Positions 1 through 5,912 of a stretch of DNA of 11,260 bases are shown here, piece by piece. Below the pieces are notes generated by a model. It was not told the DNA's origin. It ran no database searches and worked only from the letters and a program-made list of their open reading frames with translations. Source of the DNA: Flavobacterium sp. (GTDB lineage Bacteria > Bacteroidota > Bacteroidia > Flavobacteriales > Flavobacteriaceae); contig SEBM01000084.1 of NCBI GenBank assembly GCA_004296145.1, forward strand, positions 1-11,260, in the 5' to 3' direction. The stretch's first letter is position 1. Each line of letters begins with the position of its first letter. The position numbers and the translations under genes are program-made.

Positions 1-165
1 GTTTTGTTCTTAATTTAACATAATTTAATTAGATACATTTAATTGTCATTTGTTACACAAAACAAATAGTCTAAGTATCAACAAATTAGGGCTTTTAAAT
101 GCAAACATGTGAAATATGTAAATAATTGCCAAAAATTATGTAAGATTTTTTTCTTAAACTCTTCT

Positions 166-173
166 TAAATTTG
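166..173 (+). promoter_or_regulatory. Possible -7 box upstream of the tandem repeats
   Basis: TAAATTTG at 166-173 matches the Bacteroidota -7 consensus TAnnTTTG exactly and would start plus-strand transcription near the first repeat. No TTG lies 17-23 bp upstream, only a T-run at 146-152. A match of this kind is expected several times by chance in DNA this AT-rich, so this is a weak call. Confidence 0.2.
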
Positions 174-180
174 CTTCACA

Positions 181-443
181 GGGATTGAGAAAGCTAAATA
201 CAACCCTTATAAAAAAGGAAGCACTGGGACTAATAAAGCTTGTTTGTTCCCACAAAAGACAAAGCATAAGGGATTGATTCTGCTGTAATGTAACCCTAAA
301 AAAACAGAGCACTGGGACTAATAAAGCTAGTTTGTTCCCATAAAAGACAAAGCACAAGGGATTGATTCTGCTGAAATGTAACCCTCAAAAAAACAGAGCA
401 TTGGGACTAATAAAGCTAGTTTGTTCCCATAAAAGACAAAGCA
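181..443. repeat. Three tandem copies of an approximately 88-bp hairpin-bearing unit
   Basis: Three head-to-tail copies start at 181, 270 and 358, each with GGGATTGA. Copies 2 and 3 differ at only about three places over 86 bp. Copy 1 is diverged in its first half but almost identical in its second half, from GCACTGGGACTAATAAAGC to GACAAAGCA. The third copy stops at about 443, where unique sequence begins. Each unit can fold into two hairpins: a weak one bracketed by GGG and AACCC, and a better one from TGGGA to TCCCA around ATAAAGC. The periods are 89 and 88 nt, not multiples of three, so no reading frame is kept and the unit is not a protein repeat. No transposase, attachment site or spacer structure is visible. 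Function is unknown. Confidence 0.9.
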
Positions 444-473
444 ATGCAGGTGTCTACGATCTGCCAATAAATC

Positions 474-526
474 TTAAAATGGTATTGATTCTCGGTTTCT
501 GAATTAATCGAGAATCACCATTTTAA
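474..526. repeat. Long imperfect inverted repeat
   Basis: The left arm is TTAAAATGGT (474-483) plus GATTCTCG (487-494). The right arm is CGAGAATC (509-516) plus ACCATTTTAA (517-526). This gives 18 paired bases, with a 3-nt ATT bulge on the left and a 14-nt loop. It lies beyond the atpG terminator and just after the tandem repeats. It lacks a T-tract directly after the stem, so it is not a standard terminator. It could be a transcript-end stabiliser, a protein-binding palindrome or a cruciform. Confidence 0.8.
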
Positions 527-560
527 AATCTTCAAAAATTCTTAAAAAACTATATAAATA

Positions 561-595
561 AAAAAGGGTCAACTTTTCAGTTGACCCTTTTTTTA
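561..595. terminator. Bidirectional Rho-independent terminator after atpG
   Basis: There is a perfect 9-bp stem, GGGTCAACT (566-574) with AGTTGACCC (579-587), and a TTTC loop. It is flanked by five A on one side and seven T on the other, so both RNA strands end in a U-tract. It lies about 20 nt beyond the atpG stop codon and should end the atp transcript. It could equally stop any plus-strand transcript coming from the repeat block. Confidence 0.92.
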
Positions 596-613
596 TATTC
601 ATTCAATAAATTA

Positions 614-1474
614 TTATCCATTCAAAGCTTCTGCTCCACCAACAATCTCAAGGATCTCATTAGTAATGGCAGCCTGACGTGCTTTATTGTAAGTCAATTT
701 CAATTGATTTCTCAATTCAGTAGCATTATCAGTTGCTTTGTGCATAGCAGTCATACGCGCTCCGTGCTCTGAAGCATAAGAATCGCGAATACCTTTATAC
801 AATTGTGTTTTCAATGATTTTGGAATCAATGCCAATACAATTTCTTCTTTTGAAGGTTCGAAAATATAATCACCTGCAGTAACCGGTTTATCTGATGTAA
901 TTGGAGCTAAAGGTAAAAATTGCTCAACCTGAACGATTTGAGTTGCAGCATTTTTAAATTGATTGTAAATCAATTCAATTTTATCATACTCACCAGATAA
1001 GAATTTCTCAGTTAAATTATCAGCAATTCCAGCAACATTATCAAAAGTTAAATGATCAAAAATTGCATTATGATGACCGTGAACTTTGTGAGTTTTAGCT
1101 AAAACATCGTTTCCTTTTTTACCAATAGGAAAAACATCTACTTGTTTTCCTGCATAAAACTGAGTACGGTTTTTAATTTCTTTGATTACATTGGTATTAA
1201 ATGCACCACATAAACCTCTGTTTGAAGTTATTGCTACAAGTAATACTTTTTTCACCTCACGTTGAGTTGTATAATCTCCTCCAACTTCACCATCTAGTGT
1301 AGCAGAAAGATTTTGTAACAACTCTGTTAATTTCTCGGCATAAGGGCGCATCGCAGTGATCGCATCTTGTGCTTTCTTAAGCTTTGCAGCAGAAACCATT
1401 TTCATAGCCGATGTAATCTGCATCGTCGATGAAACGGAAGTAATTCTATTACGGATTTCCTTTAAATTTGCCAT
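614..1474 (-). CDS. atpG: F-type ATP synthase subunit gamma
   Basis: This is the central rotary stalk of the F1 sector. It couples c-ring rotation to catalysis in the alpha/beta hexamer at the cytoplasmic face of the membrane. The product is 286 residues, normal for the family. The N-terminal helix carries the conserved stretch MANLKEIRNRITSV followed by MQITSAMKMVSAAKL. The C-terminal helix carries MHKATDNATELRNQL and ends in ITNEILEIVGGAEAL. These two helices form the coiled-coil shaft, and the Rossmann-like middle lies between them. The ATG at 1474 gives the expected N-terminus; no Shine-Dalgarno sequence is seen, as is usual in Flavobacteria. It is the last gene of the cluster, separated from atpA by a 93-nt gap rich in inverted repeats and followed by a strong terminator. 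Identification is secure. Confidence 0.98.
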   Translation of the reverse strand: MANLKEIRNRITSVSSTMQITSAMKMVSAAKLKKAQDAITAMRPYAEKLTELLQNLSATLDGEVGGDYTTQREVKKVLLVAITSNRGLCGAFNTNVIKEIKNRTQFYAGKQVDVFPIGKKGNDVLAKTHKVHGHHNAIFDHLTFDNVAGIADNLTEKFLSGEYDKIELIYNQFKNAATQIVQVEQFLPLAPITSDKPVTAGDYIFEPSKEEIVLALIPKSLKTQLYKGIRDSYASEHGARMTAMHKATDNATELRNQLKLTYNKARQAAITNEILEIVGGAEALNG

Positions 1475-1504
1475 TTTTTCTAATTAGAAAATTTGATAAT
1501 TAGT

Positions 1505-1563
1505 CAATTAGATAATTAGTAGATGTCAGGAGACATTTTTCTAATTATCTAATTATCTAATTG
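1505..1563 (-). repeat. Stem-loop built from TAATTAGATAATTAG repeats between atpA and atpG
   Basis: CAATTAGATAATTAG (1505-1519) is exactly complementary to CTAATTATCTAATTG (1549-1563), and 14 of its bases also pair with 1541-1554. Inside it a second stem, ATGTC (1523-1527) with GACAT (1532-1536), closes an AGGA loop. The whole can form a long hairpin in the mRNA just upstream of atpG. Because the arms consist of 8-bp TAATTATC-like repeats, several registers of pairing are possible. There is no U-tract typical of a terminator. Confidence 0.8.
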
Positions 1564-1567
1564 TTTA

Positions 1568-3145
1568 TTAGTTATATTTTGCTGAAATTTCTTTTGCTGC
1601 TTTTTCAATAACATCTGTAATGTTATCATCTAACTTACCAGCTTTCAACGCATTAAGCGTATCTTTATGTTTGCTGTTTAAGTAAGCAATAAAATCAGCT
1701 TCAAATTCTTTTACTTTATTTACAGGAACATTTCTCAATAAGTTTTTAGAACCTGCATAAATAATAGCTACCTGATTTTCTACTGGATAAGGATCATTTA
1801 AACCTTGTTTCAAGATTTCAACGTTTCTTCTTCCTTTTTCAATTACGTTTAAAGTAACAGAATCCAAATCAGAACCAAATTTAGCGAAAGCTTCTAATTC
1901 ACGGAATTGAGCCTGGTCTAATTTTAAAGTTCCAGAAACTTTTTTCATTGATTTAATCTGTGCATTACCTCCAACACGAGATACTGAGATACCTACGTTG
2001 ATAGCAGGACGAACTCCAGAGTTGAACAAATCTCCATCAAGGAAAATCTGACCATCTGTAATAGAAATTACGTTTGTTGGGATATATGCAGAAACGTCAC
2101 CAGCCTGAGTTTCGATAATTGGTAAAGCAGTTAATGAACCACCACCTTTTACGATAGACTTGATAGACTCTGGTAAATCGTTCATGTTTTTAGCAATTCC
2201 ATCATCAGCAATTACCTTACAAGCACGCTCTAATAAACGAGAGTGTAAGTAGAAAACGTCTCCAGGGTAAGCCTCACGTCCCGGTGGTCTTCTTAATAAA
2301 AGAGAAACCTCACGGTAAGCAACAGCTTGTTTAGATAAATCATCATAAACGATAAGAGCCGGACGACCAGAATCTCTGAAATATTCTCCAATTGCAGCAC
2401 CAGCGAATGGAGCATAAACTTGCATTGGAGCTGGGTCAGAAGCATTAGCTGCAACAATAACTGTATAAGCCATTGCACCTTTTTCTTCTAACATTTTTGC
2501 GATTCCTGCTACAGTTGAAGCTTTTTGTCCAATTGCAACATATATACAGAATACAGGTTTTCCTGCATCGTAAAATTCTTTTTGATTTAAGATTGTATCG
2601 ATACAAACAGTTGATTTACCTGTTTGACGGTCACCAATTACAAGCTCACGTTGTCCACGTCCAACCGGAATCATAGCATCAACTGCTTTAACTCCTGTTT
2701 GTAATGGCTCAGTAACTGGCTGACGGAAGATAACTCCAGGAGCTTTTCTTTCTAACGGCATTTCATATAAGTCACCACCGATTGGTCCTTTTCCATCAAT
2801 TGGAAAACCAAGAGTGTTTACTACACGTCCTACCATTTGTTCACCTACTTTAAGAGAAGCAATACGTTGAGTTCTTTTTGCTGTAGATCCTTCTTTAATT
2901 CCTGTTGATGGTCCTAAAAGTACAACCCCAACATTATCCTCTTCAAGATTCAATACGATACCTTCCATACCGTTATCAAATTCTACTAACTCACCATATT
3001 GTACATTAGATAGCCCGTAAACACGAGCAATACCGTCTCCAACTTGAAGTACTGTTCCTACTTCCTCTAGCGTAGCACCAGATTCAAAACCTTCTACTTG
3101 CTTTCTTAATATTGCTGAAATTTCAGCAGGTTTGATTTCCGCCAT
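1568..3145 (-). CDS. atpA: F-type ATP synthase subunit alpha
   Basis: This is the non-catalytic nucleotide-binding subunit of the F1 hexamer, alternating with beta in a three-plus-three ring. The product is 525 residues. The N-terminal region carries the RKQVEGF motif, followed by the beta-barrel region (about 27-95). The P-loop GDRQTGKS is at 171-178 and the Walker B-like LIVYDDL at 264-270. The family signature PAINVGISVSRVGG is at 380-393, with the arginine finger at R390 (equivalent to bovine alpha R373). A helical C-terminal domain follows. The loop at about 309-335, before GSLTALPIIETQAGD, is about seven residues longer than in the E. coli protein. The gene lies 38 nt after atpH. The beta gene does not follow the gamma gene here, so the catalytic partner must be encoded elsewhere. 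Confidence 0.99.
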   Translation of the reverse strand: MAEIKPAEISAILRKQVEGFESGATLEEVGTVLQVGDGIARVYGLSNVQYGELVEFDNGMEGIVLNLEEDNVGVVLLGPSTGIKEGSTAKRTQRIASLKVGEQMVGRVVNTLGFPIDGKGPIGGDLYEMPLERKAPGVIFRQPVTEPLQTGVKAVDAMIPVGRGQRELVIGDRQTGKSTVCIDTILNQKEFYDAGKPVFCIYVAIGQKASTVAGIAKMLEEKGAMAYTVIVAANASDPAPMQVYAPFAGAAIGEYFRDSGRPALIVYDDLSKQAVAYREVSLLLRRPPGREAYPGDVFYLHSRLLERACKVIADDGIAKNMNDLPESIKSIVKGGGSLTALPIIETQAGDVSAYIPTNVISITDGQIFLDGDLFNSGVRPAINVGISVSRVGGNAQIKSMKKVSGTLKLDQAQFRELEAFAKFGSDLDSVTLNVIEKGRRNVEILKQGLNDPYPVENQVAIIYAGSKNLLRNVPVNKVKEFEADFIAYLNSKHKDTLNALKAGKLDDNITDVIEKAAKEISAKYN

Positions 3146-3183
3146 CTTAATTTATAATTTAGACACTTTTTGTGTTATAAAAA

Positions 3184-3717
3184 CTAATTACTTAACTCTC
3201 TCTTTAATACTTGTAATCTGTTTGCAACAGAAGCATTGTATTGCTTGTCACCTATTCTTAAAATAAATCCACCAATAATTGAAGGATCTACTATATTCTC
3301 AATTGTAATCTTTTTGTCTGATAATGTTGCAATTTTTGCCAAAACTTTAGCTTCTAAATCTGCATCCATAGCAATTGCTGTAGTAACTTTTGCTATTTCA
3401 ATTCCATTACTTTGATCAAAAACTTTAGAATATTCTACTGCAATTGCATCCAGAATTTCAAATCTTTTGTTTTCAAATAATAAATGAAATAAACCTTTTG
3501 TTACACCATTTACATTTGCAAAAACTTCTAATAAAGCACTTTCTTTAACTTCAACTTTTGTAGTTGGGTTTTGAATAAATGTGCTTAATTCCTGATTGTT
3601 CTCAATTGCAGAAGCAATTGATTTCATATCGTTATTTACAGCTTCGGCAACACCTTTAGAGTTTGCTAAGTCTAAAATTGCTTTCGCATAACGAATTGCT
3701 GCTCTTGTACTTGCCAT
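3184..3717 (-). CDS. atpH: F-type ATP synthase subunit delta (OSCP-like)
   Basis: This peripheral-stalk subunit joins the top of the alpha/beta hexamer to subunit b, acting as stator at the cytoplasmic F1 head. The product is 177 residues, a normal length. The N-terminal helical domain begins with TRAAIRYAKAILDLA, matching the family's RYAxAL pattern. The C-terminal region has the conserved DPSIIGGFILRIGDKQYNAS stretch and ends in a basic helix, RLQVLKREL. The ATG at 3717 lies only 4 nt after the atpF stop codon, so the two stator subunits are probably translationally coupled. The gene order b-delta-alpha-gamma supports the call. Confidence 0.97.
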   Translation of the reverse strand: MASTRAAIRYAKAILDLANSKGVAEAVNNDMKSIASAIENNQELSTFIQNPTTKVEVKESALLEVFANVNGVTKGLFHLLFENKRFEILDAIAVEYSKVFDQSNGIEIAKVTTAIAMDADLEAKVLAKIATLSDKKITIENIVDPSIIGGFILRIGDKQYNASVANRLQVLKRELSN

Positions 3718-3721
3718 AATC

Positions 3722-4222
3722 TTAGTTTAACTTTACGTCACCTAACATTTTCTCAACTAATTTAGTTTGAGATTCTTTGTTAGATAATTCTTCTTTCAAT
3801 AATTTTTCAGCAATGCTTAATGATAAAGTTGAAACCTGAGATTTCAATTCTGCCATTGCAGCATTTTTTTCGCTTTCGATAGCAGCTTTAGCTTGCTCGA
3901 TCATTTTTAGACCTTGCTCTTGTGCTTCGTGTTTAGAATCAGCAATCATTTTCTCTTTCATTTCGCGAGCCTCTTTTAGCATAGCGTCACGCTCAGCACG
4001 TGCTTCATTCAAAATTCTTTGGTTGTCAGCTTGCAAATTTTGCATTTCCTGTCTTGCATTTTCAGCAGAAAGTAACGCATCTTTAATACCTTGTTCTCTA
4101 TCATTTACTGCATCAAGAATTGGTTTCCAAGCGAATTTTTTCAACAAAAGTATTAATCCAACAAATATTAATATTTGCCAAAAGAACAAACCGAACTCAA
4201 ACTGATTTATTAACTTATCCAT
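3722..4222 (-). CDS. atpF: F-type ATP synthase subunit b
   Basis: This is the peripheral-stalk subunit, anchored in the membrane by its N-terminus and reaching along F1 to delta. The product is 166 residues. One membrane segment (about 10-29, FGLFFWQILIFVGLILLLKK) is followed by the conserved KFAWKPILDAVNDRE region. A long, highly charged coiled coil then runs to about residue 135. The C-terminal segment (LSIAEKLLKEEL) is the family's delta-contact region. Only one b-type gene is present, implying a homodimer, unlike the b/b' pairs of cyanobacteria. The 124-nt leader between atpE and this gene holds two stem-loops. The stop codon is 4 nt from atpH. Confidence 0.97.
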   Translation of the reverse strand: MDKLINQFEFGLFFWQILIFVGLILLLKKFAWKPILDAVNDREQGIKDALLSAENARQEMQNLQADNQRILNEARAERDAMLKEAREMKEKMIADSKHEAQEQGLKMIEQAKAAIESEKNAAMAELKSQVSTLSLSIAEKLLKEELSNKESQTKLVEKMLGDVKLN

Positions 4223-4258
4223 TATTTATGATTATAGATTTTAATTTATGTCTTTTTT

Positions 4259-4280
4259 AAATTGCTTTATAATGCAATTT
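4259..4280 (-). repeat. Small perfect stem-loop in the atpF leader
   Basis: AAATTGC (4259-4265) and GCAATTT (4274-4280) form a perfect 7-bp stem around an 8-nt TTTATAAT loop. It lies about 37 nt upstream of the atpF start codon. It may affect ribosome access or processing of the atpE-atpF mRNA; no experiment is implied. Confidence 0.6.
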
Positions 4281-4296
4281 GTAATGTTTTAATTTT

Positions 4297-4335
4297 AAAA
4301 CAATAGTTACAACCAACCGTTGCAACTATTGTTTT
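4297..4335 (-). terminator. Terminator-like stem-loop after atpE, probable attenuator
   Basis: Two 17-nt arms (4297-4313 and 4319-4335) pair with a single mismatch around a 5-nt loop. The core pairs are AACAATAGTT with AACTATTGTT and CAAC with GTTG. On the mRNA strand the stem ends in only four U before AAAA, so it should be a leaky terminator or a 3' end protector rather than a full stop. It begins about 11 nt beyond the atpE stop codon. This placement fits higher expression of the many-copy c subunit than of the downstream subunits. That function is inferred. Confidence 0.65.
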
Positions 4336-4346
4336 TTGTGTTTTAA

Positions 4347-4538
4347 TTAAGCAGCGAATAACGCAGCGAAACCAATACCTTCAATAAGTGCAGCTGCAAT
4401 AAGCATAGCTGTTTGGATTTTTCCAGAAGCTTCTGGTTGGCGAGCGATAGCGTCCATTGCTGAACCACCGATTCTACCAATTCCTAATGCTGCTCCGATT
4501 ACAATTAATCCTGCTCCAACGATATTTGGAATTACCAT
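4347..4538 (-). CDS. atpE: F-type ATP synthase subunit c
   Basis: This is the proteolipid that forms the rotating ring of the Fo sector and carries protons across the membrane. At 63 residues it is at the short end for the family, with almost no N-terminal extension before helix 1. Helix 1 has the small-residue pattern GAGLIVIGAALGIGRIGG. The cytoplasmic loop has the conserved RQPE (33-36), which contacts gamma and epsilon. Helix 2 carries the ion-binding acid, E53, in the context ALIEG. The residue after E53 is glycine, and the glutamine and hydroxyl residues of sodium-binding c subunits are missing, so proton coupling is expected. It lies between atpB and atpF and is followed by a strong stem-loop. 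Confidence 0.97.
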   Translation of the reverse strand: MVIPNIVGAGLIVIGAALGIGRIGGSAMDAIARQPEASGKIQTAMLIAAALIEGIGFAALFAA

Positions 4539-4575
4539 AATAAATATATTAAAAATTAAACATTCAAATTTTATT

Positions 4576-4633
4576 TTAGATTTCAGATGTTAGATTTCAG
4601 ATTTTTCAATCTAAAGTCTATACTTAAAAATCT
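4576..4633 (-). repeat. TTAGATTT-type heptad repeats between atpB and atpE
   Basis: TTAGATTTCAGAT occurs twice, at 4576-4588 and 4590-4602, a period of 14 nt (two heptads). AGATTTTT (4599-4606) can pair with AAAAATCT (4626-4633). The block fills most of the 100-nt gap just after the atpB stop codon. Similar TTTTAGATTT runs occur at 10378-10393. Such simple arrays look like a dispersed intergenic repeat rather than a coding or promoter element. Confidence 0.65.
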
Positions 4634-4638
4634 AAATT

Positions 4639-5793
4639 TTAATGATGAGCTCCTTCTTCGTGATGGTGCTCTTCTACTGCTGAACCAAAATAAAGTGCAG
4701 ACAGCATTGTAAAAATATAGGCTTGTAAAAAGGCAACTAAAATTTCTAGTATAGAAAGTACAAATGATAATCCAAAAGAAAGACTGCTTCCAATCCAGCT
4801 TTTAAAGATAAACATTAAACCGATAATACTCATTAAAACGATATGACCTGCAAAGATGTTAGCATACAAACGAATCATTAATGAAAACGGTTTGATGAAA
4901 ACTCCTAACAATTCTATTGGTGCCAAAATAATTCTCATTGGTTTTGGCACTCCCGGCATCCAGAAAATGTGACCCCAATAATTTTTATTAGCTGATAAGT
5001 TTGTGATTAAGAAAGTAAGGATTGCTAAAGAAAAAGTAATTGTTAAGTTACCTGTAGCATTAATTCCAAGTGGTGTTAATCCGAAGATATTTAAGAACAA
5101 TACAAAGAAAAAGATTGTCAATAAATAACTCATGTATTTTTTATAGTGTTTCTCTCCTATATTAGGAATAGCAACTTCGTCACGAATATAAACTACAAGT
5201 GGTTCAAAAATTCTACCTACTCCAGAAGCAATTCCTCCGTTTTTAGCATATGATTTTGCTAAGCTTGAAAATACTAAGAACATTAATAACGCAGCTGCAA
5301 AAATTGAAACTACCGTTTTAGTAATAGAAAAGTCTATAGGACGAACATTTTCAGGATGTCCTGTTTTTTCATTTTCTTTAATTTCTCCAGAAGCATCTGT
5401 TCTGTAGATTTTACCATCATGGTGATTAATCGCGTAGTAGCTTCCGTTTGATTCTGCTACAGTGTGACCGTGGTTGAATTTAGAAGAAGAAAAAATATGT
5501 AAACCATTATCCCAGATAATAACAGGTAATGGAAAACCATAATATTTTCCAGTTTCATCATCTTGTGTTAAAGTAAAATCATGTGAGTCTAAAACGTGGT
5601 GTCCAATAAATGCTTTAATCTTAGATTTAACATCTGTTGGCTCAGCTTCATGATGACCTTCTGAAACAGCTCCATGAGCTTCTTCAGTTGGAACATGCGC
5701 TGAGTCTTTTTCAGTATTTGAAAAGCCCATAAGTGGAAGACAAGCTACTAAAGCTGCAAGAATAAATCTGACTGGTTTGTTTGAAATCACCAT
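4639..5793 (-). CDS. atpB: F-type ATP synthase subunit a, with long N-terminal extension
   Basis: This is the stator half of the Fo proton channel, facing the c-ring. The product is 384 residues, over 100 longer than E. coli subunit a. The extra length is at the N-terminus: a signal-peptide-like segment (residues 8-24) followed by about 130 mostly soluble, histidine-rich residues. The membrane domain starts near residue 155. The essential arginine is R308, in RLYANIFAGH, equivalent to E. coli R210. H317 and E350 sit where E. coli has E219 and H245, the well-known exchanged pair. Q357, in LQAYIF, matches E. coli Q252. The C-terminal tail is also His/Glu-rich. It is the first gene of the atp run, about 37 nt from a predicted transcription start. 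The extension is known from Bacteroidota; its role here is unclear. Confidence 0.96.
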   Translation of the reverse strand: MVISNKPVRFILAALVACLPLMGFSNTEKDSAHVPTEEAHGAVSEGHHEAEPTDVKSKIKAFIGHHVLDSHDFTLTQDDETGKYYGFPLPVIIWDNGLHIFSSSKFNHGHTVAESNGSYYAINHHDGKIYRTDASGEIKENEKTGHPENVRPIDFSITKTVVSIFAAALLMFLVFSSLAKSYAKNGGIASGVGRIFEPLVVYIRDEVAIPNIGEKHYKKYMSYLLTIFFFVLFLNIFGLTPLGINATGNLTITFSLAILTFLITNLSANKNYWGHIFWMPGVPKPMRIILAPIELLGVFIKPFSLMIRLYANIFAGHIVLMSIIGLMFIFKSWIGSSLSFGLSFVLSILEILVAFLQAYIFTMLSALYFGSAVEEHHHEEGAHH

Positions 5794-5796
5794 AAC

Positions 5797-5805
5797 TGTG
5801 GATAA
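5797..5805 (-). promoter_or_regulatory. Sequence matching a DnaA box in the atpB leader
   Basis: On the minus strand this reads TTATCCACA, an exact match to the general DnaA-box consensus TTATnCACA. It lies 3 nt upstream of the atpB start codon, inside the predicted leader. It is a single site with no cluster around it, so a chance match is quite possible. Confidence 0.25.
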
Positions 5806-5836
5806 ATCTTATTTTTTACGTTTCTAAAATTTGGTG

Positions 5837-5866
5837 CAAAGGTACATTTTTTATTAATATCCAAAA
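5837..5866 (-). promoter_or_regulatory. Predicted promoter of the atpBEFHAG operon
   Basis: On the minus strand the -33 element TTG (5862-5864, within TTTTGG) is followed by exactly 17 nt and then TACCTTTG (5837-5844). This is a full match to the Bacteroidota primary-sigma consensus TTG-N17-23-TAnnTTTG. Transcription should start near 5830, giving a leader of about 37 nt before atpB. The site lies in the 119-nt gap after the AtpI-like gene, the largest gap in the cluster, which supports it. It means atpBEFHAG can be expressed separately from sprE, bactofilin and atpZ. Confidence 0.75.
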
Positions 5867-5872
5867 GGATAT
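5857..5872. promoter_or_regulatory. Perfect inverted repeat around the atpB -33 box
   Basis: ATATCC (5857-5862), AAAA, GGATAT (5867-5872) is a perfect 6-bp-arm inverted repeat with the -33 TTG inside it. It could be an operator bound by a dimeric repressor, or simply a chance palindrome in AT-rich DNA. Confidence 0.4.
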
Positions 5873-5912
5873 GAAAAATTATTTTTAAACCTTATTTTAC
5901 AGAATCGCTAAT

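Noticed and set aside
154..357. A 67-codon minus-strand open frame over the tandem repeats
   Set aside because: The repeat period of 88-89 nt shifts frame between copies, so the same DNA would encode different peptides. The peptide has no recognisable features.
181..443. CRISPR-like array
   Set aside because: The repeats are contiguous with no unique spacers of constant length, and no cas genes are present.
181..443. Integron attC sites
   Set aside because: I could not find the paired core sites expected of attC, and there is no integrase or gene cassette.
2473..2676. Plus-strand open frame inside atpA
   Set aside because: It is antisense to a strongly conserved gene, has no recognisable protein features, and is explained by codon bias on the other strand.
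4347..4538. Sodium-coupled ATP synthase
   Set aside because: The c subunit has glycine after E53 and lacks the glutamine and serine/threonine ligands of sodium-type rings.
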